A stretch of DNA of 64,000 nt from Pohlia nutans (lineage: Eukaryota; Streptophyta; Bryopsida; Bryales; Mniaceae), in NCBI GenBank assembly GCA_022496805.1, contig CM040091.1, forward strand, positions 19,520,336 through 19,584,335, given 5' to 3'. This document shows, one piece after another, positions 12,660 through 25,300 of the stretch (positions are counted from its first letter, which is position 1; each line of letters opens with the position of its first letter). A program made the position numbers and the translations under genes. A model generated the notes under the pieces. That model had not been told where the DNA came from. It searched no databases and saw nothing but the letters and a program-made list of their open reading frames with translations.

Positions 12660-15381
12660 CATTTGGAGGGAATTCAGTTTTCCGGGTTGATCAGAAGAGG
12701 CTCGAAACCTGCTGTAGTGTGAATTCAAATTCATGCTACCTGCTAATAACATGTGAAAGTGTGATTGATTGTTCAACAAATTATCCATCATGTGAACTTA
12801 GTGACAAAAACTCCCCTTAAATTTGGGTCTTTTGTGATTTTCCCTCCCAAGGCAGCTCCAGTTTGAAAACCTTTGAATTATTTGTTGACCAGGGTCAGTG
12901 AGTCATGGCCCCAATATCTACAGTACTTACATTGCAAGAGTCTCATTAACACCAATCATTCCAAGATGAGGATGAACAAACCTGGACTTCCTTACATATT
13001 TAGCACAATCACATAATCATTGGTATAATAATAATATTCCTCTGAATCATCTCCCATGTTACCTCACTTTCCCTGTTCTTTGTTCACCAGCTCAGAATTT
13101 TCATAATTCCCCTTCCATTCAATTACCTTCCTTTCAATTAGCCACACGATAATGTACTGTAGTCAGTTGTCAGGATGGGCCAAAAGTAATCGTAAAAAAA
13201 AACAGAGATGCCCAAATCGTCTCAAGGATATTCTTTTTCAAAAAAAGTCTATTTTGTATGGTGAAAAGGAGAATCTTGTAGAATATTCGTAGAATATGGT
13301 ATTAGTAGTTTTCCAATTTTTTTTTAAATATTCAACTTGACAGTAGTAGAAAAACGGTTTCCATAGACTAATAAACATATCTATGAGAAGGCCCCACATG
13401 ACAAACTAGACTAGTTTTTTGGGTATACTCGGATGTAATCTACAATTTATTCATGCTTCTAAGGTACAAAATAATGTTTCTAATTACAAAAATAATGGTA
13501 ATAAACTTTGGTCACCTAGTTGTGTTATTTATCTATGGTTGAATATATTTTTGGTATTTGTTTGCTTTTTTCATGTAAAATTTACTGAGATCGTTTGTAG
13601 TGAAATCTTTCTAAAGTCTATCTCTTTGAATTTTCAAAGATTTTATTGTTCCATGAAGATAAAATTTTGTGAAAGACTAAAAACAAGGCATGTAAGCAAC
13701 AACTCAAGAAATTTATATACTTAACTTTGAATCCTCAGGGGGTGCACTCTACATTATGTTTGAGAATCACGTGCGTTCATGACCCCTTCTAAAAACCCCC
13801 TTGTATACAAGAGGTTATATGTCTAAATACCTTTGTATACAGATGTATTCCGTTTTAAATATATGCTTAATGTAAGTATACGTGAATATTTTCAGTTCTA
13901 AATGTGTTTATTGTATGTATATGTAATACGGCAGTGTTCAAATTAATATCCCTTTTGTGCACTCACGTATACTCGTACATGTTTAGTACAGTGCACCCCC
14001 CGAGTTTGAATCACGGGTTTTTTAAACTAATGGTTTCAAAACTTCATCCAAGCAACAATTTACACGCATAGCGTTGAAGGATGAAATCATATAAACAAAC
14101 AATCCCATTCGGATTGCTCATTGAATAAAGGATGTAATCATATAACGAACTTCCCTCCATAAAAATTGAGTATTTTTCATAAATAATAAAAAGAACGGAA
14201 TGGGTTGTTTCCTATATATTGTTTTTTTTAATGTATTTTTAAGTATATATTGTTGTATTTGGGGGACCTTTTGTTGCTCAATTTATAGTCACTTTTCATC
14301 AATGCATTCCTTTTTGCATTTTTGAAAATTGTAGCAATCTAGTCAAGAAAAAATCCAAATATAGAAAAGTAATTTAAGATTTAAACAACCAACTTATCAC
14401 GTTTGGACTATGTAGGCTGCAAAGGTTGAAGTTTTTCATTTGAAGAACATGCAAAAAAGTCTTCAAAAACCTTTCATTGTGTATACTTTTGTGTTCTTTT
14501 AAAATTGAATATTTGGAAGTTTACGCACTTTTGAGTTCTTTAATGTGTTAGTGTTTGGAAACTCAACAACATAGGTGCAAACAAATAATTGTAAATAAGC
14601 AATGTCATGAAAAAAAAAATGCAAAGGGTAATTGATCACTAAATCTCAAAGGAAAACAATTATGGCCTATATATATGACAAAAAATAAAACAAGTTATGA
14701 TTGCAATTGCAACCATTTATGTCAAGTGCCTTTTACAATTTCCAACTAAAATTCCCTACTAAACCACAATAGCAACGGATGAGCTTAGGACTAAAAGTGC
14801 ATAAGATAATACAACAAGTTGTTAAGAAAAATCCAAATAGTGTGAGGGAAGAGCTCTTCCTCCCAATTACGAATGACATAACATGAGATGTTTCTTTGCA
14901 CCCTAGAGTTTTTATATTTTTTGTTTTTGTTTTTATATTTTATAAATAAAAATTCACAAGTCAAATGCACATAAAACAATTCATGCCTACCTTTATTGTA
15001 TATCATTAATTGTAAGGGTTTCTTTCATTCACCTTTCAAAGGCTTAATTTAATTTAGCACATAGGTTTTTTCTTCTTATCTACACTTATTTATTTTATCC
15101 ATTCACGCTTTTTTCTCCATTGTCTCCTAGGACAAGAGAGATTTATCCTCATTGTGTTTTATCCCTTTCTTTTAGAACATGTTCCAAAAGTCAGTGCCGT
15201 TTTTCATTTATTTGTTTTGGAACAATTTGATTCATTCTTTTTGGAACGATCTATCTCCAATGTACACATATTGAATCCATCTAACTCCATTACATATATA
15301 TTGTATACTCAATTTTTTTCAAAATATAGTGCACAAATTTTGGAGTTGTCTATATGTGATGCACACATGTGTTGAGGTTGT
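12660..15381. other. AT-rich intergenic DNA, no gene seen
   Basis: Only short scattered ORFs without recognisable domains. TTGTATACA and GTATACG dyads recur around 13,800-13,980. No paired element ends or RNA gene were identified. Confidence 0.45.
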
Positions 15382-15650
15382 TTAACTCCTTGACGTGTCT
15401 ATATCTACTATGTAGACATTTTCTAAAAGAATTGCGTTAATTTGGGATTTCAAATTGAATTTCAAAAGAAACCCTTGCAAAATAAATTAAAAAATATTGC
15501 TGAAAAACATGATGAATCCAATCGTACAAATGTGATCTTCACATTGGCATTTACAACTTTGATGTGAACATCAACTCCATTCTGTTTTTCATCAAACATT
15601 TTATAACGAGTCTTTGAAAACAATGTTGAATAGGGACATTCAAGGGTTAT
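15382..15650. mobile_element. Internally deleted family A MITE
   Basis: Left end TTAACTCCTTGACGTGTC; the right end GGACATTCAAGGGTTAT has a worn TTAA. The right half matches family A (AACCCTTGCAAAAT-like, GATGAATCCAATCGTAC, TCATCAAACATTTTATAA). The left half of the element is lost, leaving 269 bp. Confidence 0.55.
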
Positions 15651-15692
15651 TCAATCCGATGTATAGATTTTAGAACTAATTAACTATTGTAT

Positions 15693-15865
15693 TGTGCACG
15701 TATATTGGAGTTGTTTAATTCTAGTGGACAAATCTTAGATGGATTCTTAGATCTACTTTACTATGGTGCAAAAGTATTGGAGCTGTTTAATTCTAGTGCA
15801 TATATCTCAGAGTTGTTTAACTATAGTGCATTGATCTTGAAAGCTATTTAACTTCAATGCATTTG
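15693..15865. repeat. Weak tandem repeat around GGAGTTGTTTAATTCTAGTG
   Basis: Four degenerate units of about 35-60 bp with the core (G)GAG(T/C)TGTTTAA(T/C)TCTAGTGCA. Similar TTGGAGTTGT motifs appear upstream near 15,340. Confidence 0.45.
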
Positions 15866-17759
15866 TCTTCTAAATGACAATCTACCTTGTAGATTAAAAA
15901 AGAACATAAAAACAAATCAATATTAATTATTATAAATCATACTAAGTATAAAATGTATATTGAGATTTGGTGCTAGAAATATATTAAAGTTAACCTATTT
16001 TAGACTACATACAAGAATGGAAGAACAAGTGATCTTTTAGCACTCTATATCTTTCTATGGTTGACCAAATTAACCCTCCAAAGACAATGCAAGCTCTATG
16101 GGCTTGACAATATTTTGGGAGAATCTTGCTCATAACTTTAACTCCATTGCACCAAATGGGGTTTATTTAATGCCAAACCGAGTACCTTCAAGAGATCTAT
16201 ACTTTTAAAAATAGAACCAAAGTAAATTAATAAGATAATGATGCTCAAAATAGAGTTTATAAGTGCTTTTGAGTGTGGAATTGGAAAAGCATTTGTCCTT
16301 TAAGGATTTAACCAATTTGAGAGTCCTATGTATAGTGTGCATTTAATGTACTTTTAATGTATTTATGTGGATGCACATCACAAATATTATTTGTGCATGT
16401 GACATATTTGTAAAAATAAGTAAGGATGTTTTCCCCTTAAAGTTTGGCTACATGTTTATAAAGCATGTGACATTTACGATAAAAAAAATAATATGTATTT
16501 CTATAGAATGTTGTTCAATACTCTTAACTATAATAATTAAACTAGTTAGGGTTCTATATATATATACATATAGATATTTATTGAATTGTCTATATGGTAC
16601 AAAAATGAATTTGCATGTTAAATAATATAAAGGTGCATATGATATTCCAAATTTCTAATCTAACAACTTTGATTTAAATATATTGTGTTTATTCGTATAT
16701 AGGAAGTTTACAAAGAAGTGTGCCATATGAGGTTATATGGTTTGTTAATGACCTGGCATAGTATTTGTAATTAATATTACCAATTAGACCAATTTGCTCA
16801 ATTATATGTCAATTTGAGATTAAATAATTTTTGCGTTTAGAAAGTGCCTCTTCAAACTTGTAACTTGTGATTGAATGTTCTTTGAGCCCTACATGGCACA
16901 TTTAAAAAATATATTTAGTCGTGAGAAAAATGCAACTTTTTTGCACTTGTGTGGGTGTATAAGTGACATGCAATCATTGGATTTGAATGTATATGAACTA
17001 CATGTAACTTCATTTTACTCACGTACATGAAAAACTCAATTTTTATTATTTCTGTCATTTCTTCATACAAACTAACATTCACTTTGATGTTGTTACGTCA
17101 CTATCAAAGAAGAGTATATGGTTGTCATTTACTACGTGGAAAAATCAATACAAGCTAAATTACACAAGTTTTAAATATTTGCAAGGTGGTTCATTTATTA
17201 TCAATTTGCAATTTGCAATTATTTTTCATATACTTAGTAAGTAAATTCTTTGTAACCATATAAATGTACAAAGGGATATTATTTTAGGCATTTACGTACA
17301 TCATGTACATAGGGTGGAATTATTTTTCCATAACATGTATAAAATTAGTTATGTATAATTACAAAATGGGTTTGAGGATTACACGTACATATACATGAAC
17401 ATTAACAAATAATTCTTCTTTGGAACATTTTATTTATAGTCTCACATACAAATTATTTTCAATGAAAATAATAAATGATTTCCTTCAATACATTTAGAAG
17501 ACTTCTTCAAATTTGTGATTGGACATTTTCTCTATTCACATGGTGAGGTCAAAGGATCCCTTTAGATGTGAACAATATTCAACTTTATTGAAGACAATCT
17601 TATTGGTATGAATACCGTACAACTTCACTGGACTTATTGAATGCAATTGATGCACATACAACTCTATAATGTAGACTTGTTTGAATATTTGCGACATGAG
17701 ATTGCATTGAATTTGTGTGAACATGGCAACATGCAACTTCATTGAATTTGGGTGGATGT
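15866..17759. other. AT-rich intergenic DNA, no gene seen
   Basis: No convincing coding or RNA feature. Several TGTACATG-type dyads occur at 17,000-17,400. Confidence 0.45.
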
Positions 17760-19200
17760 GAAGGGTTTGCAATGTCGTTGAACTTCCATGGTATAGTCTA
17801 AGTGGAGGGGGAAGACAATAATTTTTCCATTTTATTGTCTTTTCTATGTCTAGGTGAAAAAACGTGAAGGACATGCAACGTCATCGGACTTTCACAGTAT
17901 AAAAGAAGAGAAAAAAGACAAAAGTTTTGATTTCATTGTATTTTCTATGTATTGGATGAAAAGATGTGAAGGACCTACAACGTCATTGGACTTTCATTGA
18001 ACTTGCAAGATATAAAAGTGGAGGAGAAAGACAATTTTATTATTTCATTTCATTATCTTTTCTACGTACTGGTGAAAAGATGTGAAGAACCTCCTACGTC
18101 ATTGGACTTCTATAGGATATAAGCGGAGGAAAAAGACAAAACTTTTCATTTCATTCTCTTTTCTAATAAGTACGGGTGAAAAAAGATGTAAATGACTTAC
18201 AATGTCATCAGAGAAATAGAGGGTGAAGAATTTTTTTTGATTTCATTGTCTTTTGTTTGTATGGGTGAAATAATGCAAGGGATCAACAAATTCATTGGTA
18301 CAAAAATGGTGGGGAAAGACAAAACTTTTCATTTCATCGTTTTTTCTATGCACTAGTGAAAAGATGTGAAGAACCTGCAACATCATCGGACTTCCACAAT
18401 ATAGAAGTTGTTATACAAAATAGTGGAGAAAAGAGACAATAGTTTTGATTTCATTGTTTTTTTATATATTGGGTGAAAAGATGTAATAGACCTACAACGT
18501 CATTGAACTTCCATGGTATAAAAATGGAAGAAAAAGACAATTTTTTTATTTCATTGTCTTTTCTATGTACGGGTGAAGAGATGTGAAAGACATGCAATGT
18601 CATTGGACTTCCATGGTATAGAAGTGTACAAGAAAGACAAAATTTTGATATTATTGTCTTTTTTACGTATAGGTAAAAAGATGTGAAGGACCTACAACAA
18701 CGTCATCGGACTTCCACGGTGCAGAAATAAAAGGGAAAGACATTTTTTTTGATTCCATTGTCGTTTCTACGTATGGGTGAAAATATGCAAAGGATTTGCA
18801 ACAACGCCATCGGACTTCGACGATGTAGAAATAGAGGGAAAAGACAATTTTTTTGATTCCATTGTTGTTTTTAAGTACGGGTGAAAATATGCGAAGGACC
18901 TGCAACAAGGTCATCGGACTTCCACGGTGTAGAAATAGAGAAGAAAGAATTTTTTTTTTGATTCCATTCCTATATCTATATACAAGTGAAAAGATGTGAA
19001 GACCAGAGCAACGTCATCGGACTTCTATGATATAAAAGTGGAAGAGAAAGGGATTTTTTTTCATTTCTTTGTCTTCTCTGTGTATGAGTGAAAAGATGTA
19101 AGTGCCTGCAATGTCATCAGATTTCTATGGTACTAAAACAACAAATAGACAAAACTTTTCAATTTGTTGTCTTTTCTTTGTATAGATCAAAAATCTTTTT
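17760..19200. repeat. Large tandem array, about 103 bp unit, about 13 copies
   Basis: The anchor GGTGAAAAGATGTGAAGGAC with a following (T/C)(G/A)CAACGTCAT(C/T)GGACTTC recurs about every 90-117 bp (near 17,852, 17,955, 18,071, 18,175, 18,263, 18,354, 18,471, 18,570, 18,671, 18,775, 18,880, 18,985 and 19,088). Most units also carry AAAGACAA ... TTGTCTTTT arms around a T-rich centre, so each unit can fold into a small hairpin. Unit divergence is moderate, so this is an old array and not a recent expansion. Confidence 0.85.
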
Positions 19201-20100
19201 GGTATCGTGACTTCACTTAAAAAAAATCCTACATTGGTCATTTAACAATCAATGCAAGCTACATAGAATTCTATTGTTATTGTGTAGTATTTATATTGAG
19301 TGTTATCAATTGAGAGTAGGTACCTAAATGATGCATTAGTCCAACTCACCAATATCTACATGTCGTTCACATACATTCAGTAGCCTTTGTGACTACTGCC
19401 TCCCTCCAACAAAATGATGTGGAATATCCTACATCACATTAGTAGCTATAGGGCACGTGGCATTAGGCAAGAGCAATCAACCACGATGAACAATATCTGA
19501 AAGCACTCATTCAATCACAATTCAACAATGTTTTATAATTGTTTATTTCATTCAATCAAATGCAATAGTGTTTTGTAATTGTTTATTTGATTCAATAGTT
19601 CATTCAATTAGTTCTATTCCCCATGCCGGTGTGGTGCTCACCACCCTAGTCCACCCAACTATGGTGGGGGGTCCTTGGACCTTGTTGTATGGGTACCTCA
19701 AAGCCCTTTGGGGGGATACCATGTCCGGTATCTTCAAGGCATTAGAGGCTAGCTAGCTAGTAGCATAGTGTGTCACTATAGTGTCCATCCTCGGAAGGGG
19801 AGAGTAGTATTGTCCCAATTTCCCCTTGTCCGATGGGCATCGGATCATTGGCATTACGAACGGACACTTCATTCACGCCGGCCCCTTGCTAGAAAGGGAC
19901 CGGAGTTTCTATCTATCTTTCTATCTCTTCATTCTATTATAAATCACTGGTCACTCCGTATATAAAGGTGGATGAAACTAAAAGATAGTCTCTTTGAAGG
20001 CTACTGAATGTTATGTTAGATAAGTTATTTTCATATCTTTTTTTATTTAGTATTACCAACAGTAAATATCAGTAAGCGATTTAAAAGAAAAAGAAAAACT
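19201..20100. other. Intergenic DNA upstream of RBR, no gene seen
   Basis: Contains a GC-richer patch at about 19,610-19,890 with small ORFs but no recognisable domain. Short direct repeats TTTTATAATTGTTTATTTCA / TTTTGTAATTGTTTATTTGA lie at about 19,530-19,590. Confidence 0.4.
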
Positions 20101-22329
20101 GGCATTTATTTTACCTTAGAAACGACGGTATCTGCCCGAGTCCCGGGGAACAAACATGGGAGCGAGAGTAACGGAGAGGAGATCCAAAAGGGAACTGAAT
20201 GCACGGGAACTGGGCAGGGAACGAAAAGCAAGGGAACACGGGGCAGGGAACCACGCGAAGATTCCGTGAACTCCATGGCGGGAAAATGGTGGTTGGGAGT
20301 TGCGACGACCCGACGTCCGTCCACTGGTTTCCGTTCATCCAGCCTCCGTCCGTCCATCCATCCGTCTCCGTCGTCGTCTTCGTCTTCGTTGTGTGTTCAC
20401 CTTGGACGACGGACTGTTTGTTGCCGGCTCTGCTCTTTCCCTCCTTTTCTCTTTGCCCGCCATAGCCATAGCTCCTACCAGCGAATTGCGCCGAGATTTC
20501 AAGCCTCTTATTGCTCACGACTCGGTCCGATTACTCATCGTTTTGTTCTCATCTCGATCTCCTTCCCTCTCGCTACTACTCATTCGGGGCGGTGTAACTT
20601 GGACTTCAAATAAGTAAACGTGGTGCAAGCTGCGCGTGTCACGCTGCACACAAACATTCATCCTGCTCCTCTGCTCATCATCGTCTTCCACCTTGTGAGA
20701 AACAATTTCCATTTTTCATTATTTTCGTAATCGTCGCCAGTACGTAGCTCCTCGTCAGTAGCTCTTTTTTGCCTGCAGCGCCTCGTTTTCTTTATTCTTT
20801 AGTAGTTTGTTGCGCGGCAAGTAAGCGGCGCCGGAGTGTTTAGTTGCTGGATTAGTGGTGGCAGAGATCAACATACGGTATTAACTCTTTAAGCTCCAAG
20901 ACGCTGTATGCTTTGTCTTCTTTCTTGAAGTCTGGTAGCTTGAAAGAGGCGATATAGCTCTGTCAGGTAGTTAGAATCCTCGTTCCTCCATTGACTCAGG
21001 AGGTTGCTGTTTTCTTTTTCTAGATTCGTTTTCTGTGTTTGCGCAATGCGGTACAATCAAGCGACTTATTTTCGGAGAGGAATACTGGTGTTTGTTTAAA
21101 TTAGTGCGAAGTGCAGAGAAACGAATTCTTTCATACTGAAAAACTCGGCAGATGATCCTCTGTTTCACGTGATCCGTCTGTAACGTGTAAGAACTAACTA
21201 GAGAGGATTCTGTTTGTTTCTTCAAAGAGTTCCACCTCTGGATTGGACTTGTTAGCGAAGAGGCGTGAAGTTTTGAAACGCCTAATGTAGTCGGACCGGG
21301 ATCTTTGAGTTAAATTTATCCGGTGACATTAGGTGTGGAGGGAGTGGTAGTAGAAGCGTCTGGGAATACCTATCGACGTTTAGAGGTTGATGTATGAAGG
21401 AACACTACCTTGTGCTATTAGCGTGCTTGGAGTGTTGCCACATTGTGAATTAAGTTTTGGGATTTTCCTTCGATAGTTGCTCAATTTTCTCCCTCTCTCA
21501 AGTCTTGAAAGCTCCTGAACTTCAGCATTGTTCTTTAAATTTCACGTTAGTTCCTCGTTTAGAGGATACATTGTCCCTTTGCCGAAGTTTTTCGGGTCCC
21601 TTGCTGGATAATATGCCTGCCGGCCTCTTTCAGTGCGTGCGTACCGGTGGTCTTTTTTGACCGCGCTAAACGTAAGTCGTTTATAGTAAATGCAAGCTGC
21701 AATAGTCACTATCTAGGAGATTAGTAGTTATTACGTAACTAGTCGCTCAAGAGAATGAGGAAAGCAACTTCTGGAAGATGTTCAGAATATTCCTCTGTCA
21801 AGATTATGAAAGCTTGTTGAATTATTATTTGACTCGACAAGCAGTGGATATTCCGATCTTTTTAGTTGCTGCATACTGGGATTATCATGAGTTTTCCATG
21901 TCAATTGAATTTTGAAGAGCTGGCAGTTGAAGATGATGAATTCGTGTACATTGGCGTGGAATAGATGCACGTATTCCCGGCTGCCACTTACACAAGAAGA
22001 TTAAGTTTCCGTTGATAGTAATGCGTGGAGCTTGAATGTACTTGGTCATCTTTAGTTGCATGCAACATTAACTCGTAATGTTCACCATCTTGTAGGATGG
22101 CGCTATCTGGTTGTGAATAGATTGTGCGTTTCAGCTGCATTATTTTAGTTCAAGAACCACTCTACATGTCTCGCCAATCTGACATTGTCATCTACATCCT
22201 GACAGGGTCGCACTCGGCAATCTCCTCATGAGAGCAGAGGAAAATTCTATCTCAGGTCATGGGAAAGCGAACAGCTGGTTGATTATTATAGTTTCAGTGT
22301 TATGAGATTCCGCTTAATTTATTGAAATT
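20100..22329 (+). promoter_or_regulatory. RBR promoter and long 5' leader region
   Basis: Base composition rises sharply at about 20,120 and stays GC-richer through the first coding exon, as expected for a promoter and leader. I cannot place the transcription start. No clear TATA box was seen. The leader may be up to about 1.5-2 kb and probably contains a 5' UTR intron, because several AG|GT-like sites and small ORFs lie between 20,600 and 22,300. The six-frame ORFs at 20,106-20,617 overlap one another on both strands and show no domain, so I do not call them genes. Confidence 0.5.
20277..20286. promoter_or_regulatory. E2F-type binding site in the RBR promoter region
   Basis: GGCGGGAAAA, whose complement TTTTCCCGCC fits the E2F consensus TTTSSCGS. 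It lies about 2 kb upstream of the RBR start codon in the GC-rich promoter block. RBR proteins repress E2F, and plant RBR genes are known E2F targets, so a feedback site is plausible. A single 10-bp match is inference only. Confidence 0.5.
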
Positions 22330-25300
22330 ATGCGTGTGGGCTATGAGCTGGAAATGGAGTGTGTACCACCTAATCTCAGAGAGATTAAAGTGAGGTCTCC
22401 TAGGCAAAGCTCCCTGATGGTGGAAGGTTCAAAGCAGACAGGAAGTAACCTTCCTCAGATTGTCTGCAAACAAGAGCCCGTGGAAGATACTGTGGAAAAT
22501 GGTTATGAGACCCCAACTAAATCTAGTAGAGCTGGGGCAGGAAGCTGGACACCAAATGGTGGCGACATCAAACCAGGGAAAAAAGTTTGGTCTCCTGTGT
22601 ATCTTGAGGGATTGGAGGGTCGGTTCAGGGAGCACTGCGAGGTATGCTTCAATCTTCTGAACTTCTAGTTGTTTCCCCTAGAGATTATAGTTACTTCAGA
22701 TTTGTAAAGTTCTGGTGATTCGCTCGTGCATTCTGCAGTGTTCTTGAAAATGTCGACATTATCAGCCCTTTCTTCAAATAATTAGCCAACATAGTAGCAT
22801 CATGGGTGATTGAACTGGATACGTTCTGCAACTATGAGCTTACTATTTGGTTCTGCATTGTGCGACAGGTTGGTCTTTGCCTAGATGACCAGACGCTGAA
22901 GCAAGCTTTGCGCTTGTTCAAAGAGAGCAAGTCCTTGCTTATTGCCAATATTGACAGCATAGGAACTGGCACGGTAAGACTTTCAATCTATTACATTCAT
23001 TTGAGTGATTTTGCTTTTCTCATTATATGGTTTGTGTGGTATTGTACGGTCAATGAGTTTTAACAATGCCAAGACAAATAGCTTCCATACGAAACTGGAT
23101 TGATTGCAGTATACGCATCATGAAAATAGTTCTTTCGGATTTGAAGTTCATTTTTTAGGGCTCGCAGTAAAAGATACATTCAAATAACGAGTGCATGTGC
23201 TCAATAGGTGGAGGAGACGGAACGGCTATGGGGTGCCTGCGTCCTGTATGTCGTAAAAACGTTCAGTTGTGGAGCCACTATGGACGCGGAGAAATCCAAG
23301 GGTAATGTTGCGGGGTTCACGTTGTCACAGCTTATGCGGCAAACGAAAATCAGGCACGCCTTCCAATCTGAATTGAAACCTATAAATGCTATTGCTGAAC
23401 GTCCGTTCTTTTGAATCGCATTTTGTGATGTTATCATTGTTCAGTGAATCTCATCTTTTGCTTTTGACATGCAGCGTGGTGGAGTTTTTTAAGGAGCTTC
23501 CACATTTTCTTGTGAAAGTTGGACCGATTGTACAACAGATGTATGGCGATGAGTGGGAGAAGCGGTTGCAGGTTTGTCAAATAAGCATTAGTTCATCAGT
23601 TGATATTTTGTGCAATTTATATAGAAGCCCAAAGTCTTTGTTGATCATGTTGATGTTGGCCTGCCTTATTTTGGGATTCTATAGAATCTGATCTGTTGCT
23701 CATCATACACTGAGCCGGTAGTTTTATGATTTGGCACAGGTCAAGGAAGTTCAAGCTAATTTTGTTCATTTGGCGGCGCTTTACACGTAAGCGCACTCGT
23801 CTTCTTCCTGCGTCAATGCATCCTTTCTGTTTTAGTTGTGTTAATGCCGGGCCAAGTTACTGAAGCTTTACATTCATTTTGGTGAATTTTCCAGGCATTA
23901 CAAGCGGGTTTATCAAGACTTTTTCTTATCACCGGACACTTTTACCAACATTGTCAGCCGCTCCTTATCAGGAGCTAGAGACGGGAACCATGTTTCTATC
24001 CATATGCAATTTGGATGGATGCTCTTCTTGACATTGAGGGTGCACATTCTTCAGCAATTCAGTGACTTGGTCACTTGCACCAATGCCCTCTTGGTAGTCA
24101 TGGTAAGTACCTCTCTATATCGAATATGAGCTATAGCTTAATATCAATACAGTAAATGGCAGTGTCTATCCTGTCTATACATATGGTGCACTTAATTTTT
24201 TATTCTTGCGTGGTTCTTGCTCTAACTCGAGCCTGCTTGTTCGTCTCTTTGTGGAAGTCAACGAGTTTAATTATTTTTTATTTTTACTTTTATTATACTG
24301 TAGGTGCTCAGGATTTTCACAATACCGAGAAGGATAAAGAGAAAGTAGCGACTTGAGTGTCATTGTTCACTATGTAATCTGACTCTGTCTGATGTCTCAG
24401 GTTATCTTGATTCTACACATGCCACCTGATTTACGGAAGTTTTCACTTCAAGATCCAGTGAGATTTGGTAAGTTTAATGTCATGGCTCCAGCAGCTTCTT
24501 ACTCCACCATCACTATCATATGGCGCTAATTCATGCAAGTACTGTTATGTGGTTTTCTTTAGATTTTCTGTTCAATTTCCTTTACTCATGTATTTAGAGT
24601 AATGCTCATTCATGCTCCTCCAAAATTGTTCGCATTTTTTGAAATTTTAGCATTCTAATCTATCACGGTAATTCGGCGAGACAGCCAAAAGGACCCAAGA
24701 AGGAGTTGATCTGGTAGCGTCCTTGTGCGCCACCTATTATGCATCGGATGAAGATGTGCTTCGTCTCCTTGAGAAGGCCAACATTACAGTCAGCAAGTTA
24801 CTAGGGAAAGCTTTGATGGATTCACAGAAGCATCAATCTGATGAGAATTTCTTGGGAATTAAACCAGGTTTGTATTCAACTCTACGTCTTTCAGTACTTT
24901 CGTTTTTTCGTTTTTGGCAATCACCCAAACCGATCTAATATTTGGAGGTAGAAAATTCTGCAAAGTTTATCATAGCAACCACTGTGATTGATCACAAGTT
25001 TCACAAACAACTTCAATTGTTTATTCTTTTTCAAGAGACTGCTTCCTGTGACTTAACTACTTCAGCCTGTGATGTATTTGGTGTCCACGATGGCAATGTA
25101 GACAATGGTGAAGATCTATCAGCCTACTTGTGTGATTAGTACTAGGCTTTTAAAACATATCTGGTTGCTAGCAGATGGACTAGCATATATGGACGGGCTC
25201 ATGGACAACAGGTCTATCGCATCTAATTTGCGTATGTTAGAGAAGGACTACGAAGACGCCTATCAGAGCCGAGGGGGGCTTGATGAACGAATGTTCATTA

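Noticed and set aside
20106..20617. Overlapping ORFs of 80-135 codons on both strands in the GC-rich block before RBR
   Set aside because: They overlap in several frames with low-complexity Ser/Arg/Pro text. The block is better explained as promoter and leader with few stop codons.
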